Origin: Orientallactaga sibirica
Taxonomy: Eukaryota; Chordata; Mammalia; Rodentia; Dipodidae
NCBI GenBank assembly: GCA_036365145.1
Contig: JAEOAD010000026.1
Span: forward strand, 4,116,001-4,180,000
Reading direction: 5' to 3'
Length of the DNA: 64,000 nucleotides
This document shows, in pieces, positions 38,225-47,815 of the stretch. How positions within the stretch are numbered: position 1 is the first letter of the stretch; the number at the start of each line of letters is the position of its first letter. Both the position numbers and the translations under genes were made by a program. The notes under the pieces were generated by a model. It saw only the letters and a list, made by a program, of their open reading frames with translations. It was not told the DNA's origin and ran no database searches.

Positions 38225-38330
38225 ACAAACGTGTCACCCACTTCACAGGTGGGCAAAACGAGGCTCGGGAGAGGAAGAGAGGAGAGCAAGTCCCCAGCAC
38301 ATCCTGAGTGGAGCCCAGACTTTGGGATAC
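38225..38330 (-). repeat. MIR relic
   Basis: CACTTCACAGGTGGGCAAAA and CGAGGCTCGGGAGAGGAAGA match antisense MIR core. Weak beyond that. Confidence 0.5.
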
Positions 38331-39070
38331 TGTCCCGAAACACGAGCCTCAGGGCTCCTTCTGCAGCCATAAAAGCCACCAAGGGCTGTTCGTGTCAAGG
38401 ACCCAGCTCCCTTGAGGTCACCCCAGACAGGCAGGCTTCCACTTCTCTCTGTCCATTTCACAAACCTGCCCATCATCGGAGTAACGACTCACCAACCTCA
38501 CCCACCTGGGATGCTCAATCTCTGCCCTGGTCTCTCCCAGCACCTGTCACCTTGGTGGCCTTGAGGTCTGCAAGTCAGGCCGATGGAGTGTACCACCTCT
38601 CATCTCTCCCATCTTCTGGAGACGTCCTGGAGTGTGAGGCTGCACTGCTCCAATCTCAACCCACCCTCCTTTTGAGCCCCTGTCCCTTTGTCCTCCAAGT
38701 GTCACTGTCACCCTAACTCAGCCGCTTCTGTTCTAAGATCTGGTTTTGTTCGCCTGAACATTCTTCTTCCACACAAGTCACATTCATAGATTTTAGGGAC
38801 CACCATGCACCCCCATATCAGAAGTGGGGTGTATTCAAATGGAGTAGCTGCTTATGTCCCTTCACATAGGGTCACACCGGCATCCACTCCCTACTCCCCA
38901 TGGGAACAACCACATGCAGGGAACAAAAGTAGGCACGGGTGTGCTGTAATGATGAGCCATGGGGCCCCGTACAAGCTAAGCTCACAGTCTCCTTTCATTA
39001 CAATGGAAGTGTGAACTCTGTTCAACGACACCCGTATCAACCCGCCTCCTGCCTGGGGACTCATCTCTTT
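38331..39070. other. Unique sequence
   Basis: A 161-codon frame at 38231-38716 starts inside the MIR relic and shows no domain. No exon recognised. Confidence 0.45.
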
Positions 39071-39160
39071 GAAGAAATTTATAGCCATAATTTAGGAGTG
39101 AATTATGCCTACTGGCACTGGGGCCGTGAGAATTGCCCAGGCACATTAAACCCACCACCA
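39071..39160. promoter_or_regulatory. Candidate conserved non-coding island
   Basis: GAAGAAATTTATAGCCATAA, TTTAGGAGTGAATTATGCCT and CCAGGCACATTAAACCC. Compact AT-rich block with TAAT and TTTATAG cores in unique DNA. Confidence 0.35.
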
Positions 39161-39558
39161 CTGAAGCCCCTTGACGCTAGAGCTGCCCTGATAGAGCCTA
39201 GAAAATAGGACTGGCAGAAAGCAGAGAGCAAAGCAACTATGGTTGATCCAAGGGCCACTTTGCTGGGGAGCTGGGATGGGTCCAGGGCTATGCTGGTGCC
39301 CCAACAGCTCCAGCAGGCCCGTGTGGTCTGTGGGCCAGCAGCAGCTGCAACCCCAAGGTGACGTATAGAAATGCAGGCTCAGAAACTCGCATCAGCCACA
39401 GACCTGCCTCAGGAACAGGTGGCCAGCATCACGTTTGGGAATGGCTGGCGGTGAGCAGAGAGAGGGGCGTGTCTTAGTTCACTGTGGGGAGTCACATAGA
39501 CTGCCAGCCTGGAGTCCAAGTTCAAGGTGCTGCAGACTCAGTGGGTTGCTTTCTCATA
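39161..39558. other. Unique sequence
   Basis: Nothing recognised. Confidence 0.4.
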
Positions 39559-39572
39559 GCTGTGGCTTTCTT

Positions 39573-39617
39573 CCTTCCTTCCTTTCTTCCTCCCTTCCTC
39601 CCTTCCTTCCTTCCTTC

Positions 39618-39691
<74 letters not shown>

Positions 39692-39692
39692 A
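39573..39692. repeat. (TTCC)n/(TTTC)n microsatellite
   Basis: About 12 TTCC then about 22 TTTC units. It lies just inside a 14-bp direct repeat (39559-39572) that recurs at 40119-40132, beyond a B1 and a B2. Confidence 0.97.
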
Positions 39693-39705
39693 AAATCTTC
39701 TCATG

Positions 39706-39882
39706 AGCCGGGTGTCTTGGCACACACCTTTAATCCCAGCACTTGGGAGGAAGAGGTAGGAGGATTGCCGTGAGTTCAAGGCCACCCTGAGACTACATAG
39801 TGAATTTCAGGTCAGCTTGGACCAGAGTGAGACCCCACCTCGAAAAACCAAAAAAACAAAAACAAACAAACAAACAAAAATA
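39706..39882 (+). repeat. B1 SINE
   Basis: GAGCCGGGTGTCTTGGCACA to GACCCCACCTCGAAAAACCA with a (CAAA)n tail. CTTCTCATG flanks both sides. Confidence 0.95.
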
Positions 39883-39900
39883 ACTTCTCATGGCTTCATT

Positions 39901-40117
39901 TCTTTTAAATAATTTATTTATTTGAGAGAGAGAGAAGCCGGGAGAGAGAGAGAAAGAAAGGGAGAATGGGCACCCCAGGGCCTCTAATCACTGCAAACAA
40001 ACTCCAGACACATGCACGACCTTGTGCGTCTGGCTTACGTGGGTTCTGGGGAATAGAACCTGAGTCCTTAGGCTTTGCAGGCCAGCGCCTGAACCGCTAA
40101 GCCATCTCTCCAGCCCT
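39901..40117 (-). repeat. B2-type SINE
   Basis: AATAATTTATTTATTTGAGA tail, GAATAGAACCTGAGTCC B box, GCCATCTCTCCAGCCC head. GCTGTGGCTTTCTT at 40119-40132 pairs with 39559-39572. Confidence 0.94.
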
Positions 40118-40132
40118 GGCTGTGGCTTTCTT

Positions 40133-40332
40133 CTGTGTCTTCCCGTGGCAGAAGTGATGAGTGGACTCTGGGAGCCTCTTTTATTAGGACCACTGGCTTC
40201 ATTCAGAAACCCCCCCTCACAACATTGTCATCCCCCAAAAGAGGCCTGAATGGAAGCCCATCAAATCTGGACCTCGCCTTCCCGTCTCCCTTGTCCTCTG
40301 AGCCAAGTGAAGTGCACGGTGTGACTTAGTGC
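40133..40332. other. Unique sequence
   Basis: Nothing recognised. Confidence 0.4.
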
Positions 40333-40460
40333 AGTCCTGGACACCCAAGTTCCAATCGGGTTCTACCATGGACCAGCTGTGTGAGCCTAGGCAGGTCGCT
40401 GACCTTATTGTGACTCAGTTTCCCCATCGGTAACACAAATAAGACCAGCTTGGAGCTGGG
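40333..40460 (+). repeat. MIR relic
   Basis: CAATCGGGTTCTACCATGGA, CCAGCTGTGTGAGCCTAGGC and GACTCAGTTTCCCCATCGGT in sense MIR order. One of the best-preserved MIRs in the window. Confidence 0.85.
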
Positions 40461-41130
40461 GTAGCCACGTCTTCCAGGATGCTGTTTGTGAGCCCGGTTG
40501 AGCCTTAAAGCAAGAGGAGGACTTCCTGAGAAAATTTGTACGTGATGGGTGTGGGAGGAAGCGCTGTCAGAAAGAGTAAAGGAATGGGAGGCCCAGAGCG
40601 GGAGGTTTCCCAGGAAGCGGGAGCGGTGGGCTTTGAAGCCATGCAGAGGGACTCGGGCTCCGGGCTGCAGTGTCAGAAAGAAGCAGTGTCCAATCCAGAT
40701 GTGGGTTAAGAGAGCCACCGCGGGACAGGAGTCCAGGAGAAACCATGGGCGCTGTGGGATGGCTCAAGTGAGCCATTCTGGGGCTCGGTTGATGAACGCA
40801 GTTATAAGGCAGCGCCCCATGTGGAAAAGGGGACCCTGGGAAAGAAACAAGACCTTCAAGTCCTGGTGCTGTGTCCACCCCTCTGGAAAGGAGGCTTGAC
40901 TACTTCTGCCCTGCCATAACACCGAGGGCCATATGAACTGCCAAGTGCGCCCAGAGCAGGAGCAAGCAGACGTCCATACAACTCCTCCATCAGGGGCCAG
41001 GGGAATGTATGGGACTCGGGGTGCCCCACATCCTCGATTGTTTATGGTACAAATGCTGCCACCACAGCGTGACAACAGCCATAGCAGAGACACGTGGGTG
41101 TAGATGTTTCCTGCAACTGTTTGTTAGTTT
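40461..41130. other. Unique sequence
   Basis: GC-rich with scattered CpGs (40560-40780) but below island density. Overlapping open frames on both strands; no exon recognised. Confidence 0.45.
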
Positions 41131-41136
41131 GGTCTT

Positions 41137-41343
41137 TTAAAAATATTTTTATTTATTTATTTGCAAGCAGAGAGAGAGGGACAGAGAGAACGGGCACGCC
41201 AGGTCCTCCAGCCACCACTGCAAATGAACTCCAGACACATGCGCCACTTTGTGCATCTGGCTTATATAGATACTGGGGAATCAAACCCGGGTCGTTAGGC
41301 TTTGCAGGCAAGTGCCTTAACCACTAAGCTATCTCTCCAGCCC
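41137..41343 (-). repeat. B2-type SINE
   Basis: TTTTATTTATTTATTTGCAA tail, GAATCAAACCCGGGTCG B box, GCTATCTCTCCAGCCCC head. Confidence 0.95.
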
Positions 41344-41344
41344 C

Positions 41345-41464
41345 CTCGTTTGCTTTTTGAGACAGGCTGTCACTGGGTAGCCCAGGGTGACCTTGAACGC
41401 ACAATCCTTCTACCTCAGTCTTCTCGGTGCCGGGACCACAGGTGAGTGTCACTATGCCCAGCGT
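41345..41464 (-). repeat. Old B1-like SINE
   Basis: TTTTTGAGACAGGCTGTCAC, AGCCCAGGGTGACCTTGAAC and GTGCCGGGACCACAGGTGAG. Diverged. Confidence 0.8.
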
Positions 41465-41620
41465 CCAATAATAACACTTTATTTATCAGCTCCTGCCTTG
41501 TGCCTTTCGAGCAACAGGCCAAGGCAAAGCCAAAGCCTTCTTATCACTCCTACTATCTCCTCTCTTGACCTCAATTTCTTCCCACTTTATCTCCAAAAAT
41601 CGTGGCCCAGGGGGAAAGTA
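41465..41620. other. Unique sequence
   Basis: Nothing recognised. Confidence 0.4.
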
Positions 41621-41950
41621 CAGTCCACTTTCTATGGGGGCTAAGCCTGTAGATTCAATCAACCTTGGACTGAGTCTTCCAAAAAAAAAAAAAAAAAAAA
41701 AAGAATTGCAACTGCACGGAACATAATGTAACCATTTTTCCTGTGGCTATTTCCTAACAAATCTGTCCATATAATTTGCACAATATGAAGTCCGGTTTGC
41801 ACTACGGGTTCTTTGAAGTGGTTGGGAAGGTGGGCCTAGGTTATAGGCAAACATCCGGGTAATTTTTACATAAGGGACTTGAGAATCTAAATATTCCCAT
41901 ATCCATGAGGGTCCTGGAATGAATCCCTATTGGGTACGGAGGGACCACGT
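41621..41950 (+). mobile_element. Ancient Tigger-type (TcMar) non-autonomous element
   Basis: Starts CAGTCCACTTTCTATGGGGG after a TA dinucleotide (41619-41620). Then GATTCAATCAACCTTGGACT, AGGTTATAGGCAAACATCCG, TTACATAAGGGACTTGAGAA and GGGTCCTGGAATGAATCCCT to GTACGGAGGGACCACG. This is the terminal-inverted-repeat layout of a MER44/Tigger-like element; an A22 run at 41680-41702 has expanded inside it. Confidence 0.75.
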
Positions 41951-42435
41951 GGGTGTGGGTCCAGCAGCTCCTTTCTATACATAGCACTGACGCCCCAGAC
42001 TGCCAATTCTTGCCCTCATAGCAGACATCACTAATCGAATCCCTGCAGCATGCTTTTCCTTGGAGCATGGATTTCAGGCTTTCAAATTCTCAGACCAACG
42101 TTCCAGGCAGCCACCTCCAAGCTATCACGGCACACAGAAGGAATGGAAGATAGTTTGGCCTTTGTGTTTTATAGACAAGGGGGCGAAGGGCAGTCCTTTG
42201 GGGAACCTATGAGGACAAGCCTTTCCAATAGCTCCGGGACAGCCCTGCTGCAGTGGGCAGGCAGGGGTTCCAGGGAGCACGCTGGGCAGCTTGGCAGAGC
42301 CCACCCGGCATTCCCTGCCCTCGTCGGTTGCAATCAGCAGGCTGGCACTCCAATGACGTCCCTACTGGGCTCTGCCCTCCCCTCTCCCCACAGCTGCTCT
42401 TTTGAAAGCCCTGCCTGGGAAGTCGAGGGTGAATC
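41951..42435. other. Unique sequence
   Basis: A 182-codon frame (42050-42598) runs through here and through the regulatory candidate. No domain or exon context. Confidence 0.45.
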
Positions 42436-42439
42436 TCCC

Positions 42440-42570
42440 CGTTCCCTTTTCAGGCCATTGTCCCCTCCATGGCGCCAGTCGCACTCCCCCCTCGACTGCT
42501 TAATTAACAGTATTATTAATGCTGAGAGAAAAGTCACAGATCCTCTATGGTGGCAACTCAGGCTCAGAGA
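42440..42570. promoter_or_regulatory. Candidate conserved non-coding island
   Basis: CCATTGTCCCCTCCATGGCG, TCGACTGCTTAATTAACAGT and ATTATTAATGCTGAGAGAAA. The palindrome TTAATTAA (42500-42507) sits next to TATTATTAAT. Homeodomain-type cores in unique DNA. Confidence 0.4.
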
Positions 42571-42716
42571 CCGAGCCGCAGGCAGCCAGGAAGCGTGACT
42601 GGTGCCAGGAGACACCCCCTCCCTGTCTTGGGGCCCTTCCTGTGCCAATGCCCAGCTGGTCCTCTGGCTTCACCTCCTAGGCAGACATCGAGGCCAGAAA
42701 GAGAAAAGCAAAAAAG
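42571..42716. other. Unique spacer
   Basis: Nothing recognised. Confidence 0.4.
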
Positions 42717-42924
42717 GGGCTGGAGAGATGGCTTAGCAGTCAATGCACTTGCCTGCAAAGCCTAAGGACCCAGGTTCAGTTCCCCAGGACCCACGTAAGC
42801 CAGATGCACAGGTGGCACAGGCATCTGGAGTTCGTTTGAAGTTGCTGGAGGCCCTGGTGTGCCCAATCTCTCCCTCTCTCTCTCTCTCCCTCAAATAAAT
42901 AAATGAATAAAATATTTGAAAGAA
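42717..42924 (+). repeat. B2-type SINE
   Basis: GGGGCTGGAGAGATGGCTTA head, GGTTCAGTTCCCCAGG B box, CAAATAAATAAATGAATAAA tail. Confidence 0.95.
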
Positions 42925-43021
42925 AGAGAGAGAGCACAGAAAAGACTGGGCTGGAATGGCACCTTGGCTTGGTCCACAAATGCCTCTCTGAGCAATGATT
43001 GCAGGTGAAGTCTTTGGGCAG

Positions 43022-43356
43022 TGTTGCAGACAGCTTCAGGTTCACTGAGATGAACTTCCAGACCAGGCACGGTTATGGAGGAAGGGTTATTTATTGAAGC
43101 TCATAGATCCTGGGGGAAGTTCCATAATGACAGAAGAGGCTGGCCTGCTCTTACAGAGAGAAGCCAAAAGCCACAAGCCAAAAGCTACATAGCATAGCAC
43201 ATGTCAGGAACTCCAGCTAGAGATTGAAATCTCAAACCCACCACTACACCTTAAGATCCGACCATTGACACTGCCTCCAGCCAGGTGGCTGCAGATACAA
43301 ACTACAAACTAATAAAACACTGAATATATTGGGGGCCATCTATTCAAACCACCACA
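43022..43356 (-). mobile_element. MaLR-type solo LTR with exact 5-bp TSD
   Basis: Ends read TG...CA on either strand (TGTTGCAGACAGC on the left, TTCAAACCACCACA on the right). GGCAG is duplicated at 43017-43021 and 43357-43361. Same subfamily as the LTRs at 51543 and 59388. No internal sequence. Confidence 0.88.
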
Positions 43357-43361
43357 GGCAG

Positions 43362-43830
43362 GGAGAGATGTTTGAAACTCCAGCCTTGAGATAGGCTCAG
43401 AATCCAAGTCATGCCCCATCCCCCTCTGCTTCCCCACCAGAACCAGCAGCAGAAATAGATAGATATACAACGTGTTTAATAGCTATGTGACCTTGGGCCA
43501 TCCATCCCTGTCTCTAGGCTCCATTTCTCCCGGAGAAAAAAGGGCATCCATTGTCCACTGTACCTGGCACAAGATCATTGTGTCACCTGCTCCTTGTTCA
43601 ATGGCCCAGTGCTGCATGACCGGGCAGCCCAGAGCTGAGTTACTTACAGTGCACAGTCTGCAGCCATGTAGAGCTCCAAAGGCACCGAGTGAGGCAACCT
43701 GACAGAACAGCTGGGGTACAGCTCCGTGACAGAGCACATCCCAGCACTGCAAGAAACGGCTCATGTCATAGCTGGTGAGTGGGACCTGGCTATGGCTGGG
43801 AGCAGGCTGGCTGGTAGGGTACTGGATGGG
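43362..43830. other. Unique sequence
   Basis: GATAGATAGATA run near 43457. No element recognised. Confidence 0.4.
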
Positions 43831-43835
43831 GCACC

Positions 43836-43876
43836 TTCTCTCTCTCTCTCTCTCTCCCTCTCTCTCTCTCTCTCCC
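43836..43876. repeat. (TC)n microsatellite
   Basis: About 20 TC units with one CCC interruption. Confidence 0.95.
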
Positions 43877-43929
43877 TGTAAGTTGATCAATAGCTCTCTC
43901 AGCCCGGTGGCCTGGTTCTAAGAATGTGC

Positions 43930-44082
43930 ATATATTTAGGCCCCACCTAAAGCCAGATGCACAAAGTGGCGCATGTGTCTGGAGTTTGTTTGCAGTGGCA
44001 AAGGGCCCTGACATGCCTATTCTCTCTGTCTCTGCTTGCAAATAAACAATAAGTAAAACTATTTAAAAAAAAAAAAAAAAAA
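43930..44082 (+). repeat. B2-type SINE, 5' truncated
   Basis: Starts at AGAATGTGCATATATTTAGG/CCCACCTAAAGCCAGATGCA. Core GCGCATGTGTCTGGAGTTTG, tail GCAAATAAACAATAAGTAAA and A17. Confidence 0.9.
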
Positions 44083-44090
44083 CAACTATA

Positions 44091-44257
44091 AGCCGGGCGT
44101 GGTGGCACACATCTTTAATACCAGCACTGGGGAGGCGGAGGTAGGAGGATCACCCTGAGTCCAAGGCTATCCTGAGACTACATAGTAAATTCCAGGTCAG
44201 CCTGGGCTAGAGCGAGACCCTACCTTGAAACTGCCCCTCCCACCCACCCAAAAAAAA
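44091..44257 (+). repeat. B1 SINE with C-rich tail
   Basis: AAGCCGGGCGTGGTGGCACA to GACCCTACCTTGAAACTGCC, then CCTCCCACCCACCCAAAAAA. CAACTAT flanks both sides, so the C-rich stretch belongs to the insertion. Confidence 0.94.
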
Positions 44258-44261
44258 GCAA

Positions 44262-44348
44262 CTATGAGGTAAGTACAATTATTCAATTGGATAAGTGATG
44301 TTCAGAGAAGTTAAGTCATTGATCTAAATTCACACTGCTGAATGGTTG
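44262..44348 (-). repeat. MIR relic
   Basis: TGAGGTAAGTACAATTATTC, GATGTTCAGAGAAGTTAAGT and CACACTGCTGAATGGTTGAG in antisense MIR order. Confidence 0.7.
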
Positions 44349-44430
44349 AGCAAAGAAACAAGCAGATATGGCTCATAACTTTCTGTTTTCAAACTTTATT
44401 TTTTGTAATTGCAAAACATTTTTGTTTGTT
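44349..44430. other. Unique spacer
   Basis: AT-rich, nothing recognised. Confidence 0.4.
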
Positions 44431-44443
44431 TGGTTGGTTTTTT

Positions 44444-44663
44444 AAAATTGTTTTTATTTTTATTTTATTTTTATTTATTTATTTGCCAGCAGAGAGAGAA
44501 GAGAGGCAGACAGAGAATTGGCACACCAGAGCCTCTAGCCACTGCAAAAGATGCATGTGTGCCCTTTGTGCATTTCGCTTACGTGGGTCCTGGAGAATTG
44601 AACGGGGATCCTTTGGCTTCACAGGCAAATGCCTTAACCACTAAGCCATTTCTCTAGCCCAGT
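44444..44663 (-). repeat. B2-type SINE inserted in the tail of a B1
   Basis: (TTTTA)n tail, GAATTGAACGGGGATCC B box, GCCATTTCTCTAGCCC head. TGGTTGGTTTTTT is duplicated at 44431-44443 and 44664-44676 and is the T-rich tail of the B1 that follows. Confidence 0.95.
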
Positions 44664-44794
44664 TGGTTGGTTTTTTGAGGTAGGGTCTCACTCTAGCCCA
44701 GGCTGACCTGGAATTCACTATGTAGTCTCAGGGTGGCCTCCTACCTCTGCCTCCTGAGAGCCAGGATTAAAGGTGTGTGCCACCATGCCCAACA
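44664..44794 (-). repeat. B1 SINE, internally deleted
   Basis: GAGGTAGGGTCTCACTCTAG and GGGTGGCCTCCTACCTCTGC: the AACTCACGGCGATC stretch is lost. Ends GGTGTGTGCCACCATGCCC. Confidence 0.93.
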
Positions 44795-45440
44795 ATACAT
44801 TTAATACCATCTCCATGGAAGATTTGTGAGAGGGGAGGTCAGACACTCCTATAGGTAGCTCAAACTTCTAAGGAATGGTTTAAAAACTCCCCAGGTAGGC
44901 TGCCCCAAAGTACCCCATCCAAGTAAGCAAAGAGATCTGTCCTTCACTTGGAGTTACGTGGTTTTCTCACTGGTCCTCGTGGGTCCTGCTGCCTTATTTT
45001 CTGGATCAGCCCAAGTGCCCTTGGGCCACGCCAACCCCAATTCCAGCTGGAGATGTTTAACGCAAGAAGCTATAGCTAGGTGAAGATACGGCAGATGGGG
45101 AGTCCAAGCCAAGAGAGTGGTCAGCAGACACAGTCTGGGGCAGGGACAGCAAGCAATGCCTGAGCACAGCAGTGGTCAAACCAAGTCTGGTGGGAAAAAC
45201 AAGATTAGGGTTCTGGAGGTTCATTTTGAGAGCAAGGGGACAGGAAGATTTCAATTTGGGGAACACCAGGGTTGGGTTTGACCTTTAATAAAAACACTTG
45301 ACCATTGTGGCAATGGGTTTGGGGACAGGGGCAGACTGAAGGTTAGGTGTTTGAGTGACCTTCAGGCAGGAGACAGGGGACAGCACCATGGGAGAAAGTG
45401 TCCCCAGGGCTCAAGCTGGGAGATAGCCCCTGTCCTTCAG
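44795..45440. other. Unique sequence
   Basis: About 645 bp without a recognised element. Confidence 0.45.
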
Positions 45441-45455
45441 AAAGTCCCATTAGGA

Positions 45456-45612
45456 GCCGGGCATGGTGGTGCACGCCTTTAATCCTAGCACTTGGGAGAG
45501 AGAGATAGGAGGATCGCCATGAGTTTGAGGCCACCCTGAGACTAATTCCAGGTCAGCCTGAGCTAGAATGACAGAGTGAAACCCTACCTTAAAACAACAA
45601 CAACAACAACAA
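45456..45612 (+). repeat. B1 SINE with exact 15-bp TSD
   Basis: GCCGGGCATGGTGGTGCACG to AAACCCTACCTTAAAACAAC with an (AAC)n tail; a short rearranged stretch (CTAGAATGACAGAGTG) lies near 45563. AAAGTCCCATTAGGA is duplicated at 45441-45455 and 45613-45627. Confidence 0.96.
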
Positions 45613-45627
45613 AAAGTCCCATTAGGA

Positions 45628-46128
45628 AACTCCCAGGACCAGTGAGGACGGAAGGGTACACAGGCATGTGACCAAGAAGCTTGATGCCAGCTCTGTCCCT
45701 AAGCACCACTTCTCTAGATGGCTGACGTGTCCCTCGTGGTGATTTTGACATGCACACGTTTTAACTATAAAAAAGTTAAGTTTAAAAATAGCCGCCTTTG
45801 TCGCAAGGTGCAGGAAGAAAAAGACGCCTCCTGCCCGCAGACGCAGTGAGGTCGAGTCATCCAGGCTTGTGGGTGCTCGTCACTGCCACCCACCCCTCCT
45901 CCCAGCCATGAGGGTTCATGGAGATGAGCTGATCCACTAAGAAGCCTCTCTCCTGCTTTACGGTGTCTCCACACGACAGTGACACGACAGTGACACAGTG
46001 ATGCTTGTCAGCTTCCATGTCTCCCCCACTGCAGGCCTGAGAAAACCACGCAGTCACCCTAAGGGTCTAGCTAGTGGCCCATGGTGTTGCTCATAGGCTG
46101 GCTCAGGACATATGTTCATGCTGCTGGT
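45628..46128. other. Unique sequence
   Basis: GACACGACAGT is tandemly duplicated at about 45971-45993. No element recognised. Confidence 0.4.
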
Positions 46129-46129
46129 T

Positions 46130-46132
46130 TTT

Positions 46133-46175
<43 letters not shown>

Positions 46176-46360
46176 TTTGAGAGGACAGGCAGACAGAGAG
46201 AGACAGAAAGAGGTGGATAGATGAAGAATGGGTGTGCAGAGTCTCCAGCCACTGCAAAACAAACTCCAGATGCATCTGGGTCCTGGGGAATCAAGCCTCG
46301 AACTGGGGTCCTTAGGCTTCACAGGCAAGCACTTCACCACTAAGCCATCTCTCCAGGCCC
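46130..46360 (-). repeat. B2-type SINE with (TTTA)n tail
   Basis: TTTA repeated about 12 times, mid part shortened (ATGCATCTGGGTCCTGGGG), GCCATCTCTCCAGGCC head. CATGCTGCTGGTTT and CATGCTCCTGGTTT flank it. Confidence 0.94.
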
Positions 46361-46377
46361 CATGCTCCTGGTTTCTA

Positions 46378-46470
46378 ACCCTCTTTCTCTTCCGGCCTTG
46401 CTAGGTGATCTTGAATGAGTGAGTTGATCTCTCTGGGCCTCTAGTTCCACATCTGTAAGACAGAATCCAG
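46378..46470 (+). repeat. MIR relic
   Basis: TAGGTGATCTTGAATGAGTG, AGTTGATCTCTCTGGGCCTC and TAGTTCCACATCTGTAAGAC in sense MIR order. Confidence 0.8.
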
Positions 46471-47025
46471 AATACAGGGAGAATATGGGCCACGGTGGGG
46501 CCTCGGGGCAGAGTGGGTACCTGGAAAATGGGGGCTGGAATTCCCATCATTCAGCTCTTGGGGAGTCGCACCGACAGGGGTGTGGACAAAGCCGCACAGG
46601 CTCCTGAGTCAACCTCTGGTCATCATGGTACTGGTCACATACTCCCTGCCGCCGGAAGTGGGGTGCAAGGAGCCCACAGCGACAGTACCTCAGGCCCTCC
46701 ACTGCAGCCTCCCACGAAGGCCACACACCACGGATGGCTGAGGGCAACTTCATCTCCCTCTGTCACCTTCTTTGTTTTCTCTGTCAGGACGGGTCAGCCA
46801 TGTCCTCCTGGGTGGGGAGAGTACCTGATGCTAGGCATGGATAGCTTGTCCAGTGAGGGTTCTGGCTGGGCGGCTCTGCAGCGCTGATTCAGGCTGCTTC
46901 GGCTGCCATACTGGGGACCTCATTTCTGTCCCATGTACCTCACCCCCAACCTCCCAGCCTACCCCCCCCCACCAGCACAGCAAGTCCCTCTCCAGCCATG
47001 ACAGAGGGTAAAGAGAGCAAGGGTA
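46471..47025. other. Unique sequence
   Basis: A 130-codon frame (46495-46887) shows no domain. C10 run near 46961. No exon recognised. Confidence 0.4.
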
Positions 47026-47178
47026 GGGCTGGAGCGATGGCTTAGTGGTTAAGAAGTTTGCCTGCAAAGCCAAAGGATCCTGGTTCGATTCTCCAGGACC
47101 CACGTGAGCCAGATGCATAAGGGGGCCCATGTGTCTGGAGTTGGTTTGCAGTGGCTGGAGGCCCTGGCAGGCCCATAT

Positions 47179-47223
<45 letters not shown>

Positions 47224-47275
47224 TCTCTCTCTCTCAAATAAATAAATAAATAATTTTTTTAATGTTAAAAGAAAA
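47026..47275 (+). repeat. B2-type SINE with long (TC)n
   Basis: AGGGCTGGAGCGATGGCTTA head, GGTTCGATTCTCCAGG B box, a (TC)n tract of about 25 units at 47182-47238, CAAATAAATAAATAAATAAT tail. Confidence 0.95.
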
Positions 47276-47304
47276 AAAGAATGAAGAGAGAAGGGTAGTC
47301 ATGA

Positions 47305-47517
47305 CAGGACATGGCCTACAGTGTTTGCTGCTATCTCGTCACAGGGGGAGAGTGAGCTGAACTCTGGCAAGGAGGAGCTGAGCTATAACACCCCTAAGCC
47401 TGCCCCCAACAACACACCTCCTCCAGCGAGGCTCCACCTCCCAAGTTACCATCAGCTGGGGACCAAGCATTCAGAACACATCAGTTTACTGGGAACATGT
47501 GTTTCACACTGACCACA
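47305..47517 (-). mobile_element. MaLR-type LTR, 5' half
   Basis: CCTAAGCCTGCCCCCAACAA, ACCATCAGCTGGGGACCAAG and ATTCAGAACACATCAGTTTA match the LTR at 2313-2668 in the same orientation. The left part (LTR 3' half) is absent. Confidence 0.8.
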
Positions 47518-47566
47518 GGGAGCAATGCAGCTCTTTTCAGCAGGGACTGTCAAAGGACGGGAACTC

Positions 47567-47815
47567 GGGCTGGAGAGATGGCTTAGCTGTTAAGGCGCCT
47601 GCCTGCTAAGCCTAAGAACCCGGTTCCAATCTCCAGGTCCCACATTTAGCCAGATGCAAAGTGACGCAAGGGCACAATGCTGCACTTGACCACAAGGGGG
47701 CACACACATCTGTATTTCATTCACAGCAGCTGAGAGGCTGCTGGCGCACCCATCTCTATCTGTCTTCCTCTCCCTCTCCCTCTCTCTCTGTCTCTCTCTG
47801 TGTCTCTCTCCAAAA
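47567..47815 (+). repeat. B2-type SINE with internal insertion
   Basis: GGGCTGGAGAGATGGCTTAG head. After CCAGATGCAAAGTGACGCAA there is an extra ~40 nt (GGGCACAATGCTGCACTTGA) before GGGGGCACACACATCTG. No AAATAAA tail; it ends at CTCTCTCCAAAACTC. Confidence 0.9.

Noticed and set aside
40550..40800. Possible CpG island or promoter
   Set aside because: CpGs are scattered (by eye well below island density), and no exon or TATA/initiator arrangement follows.
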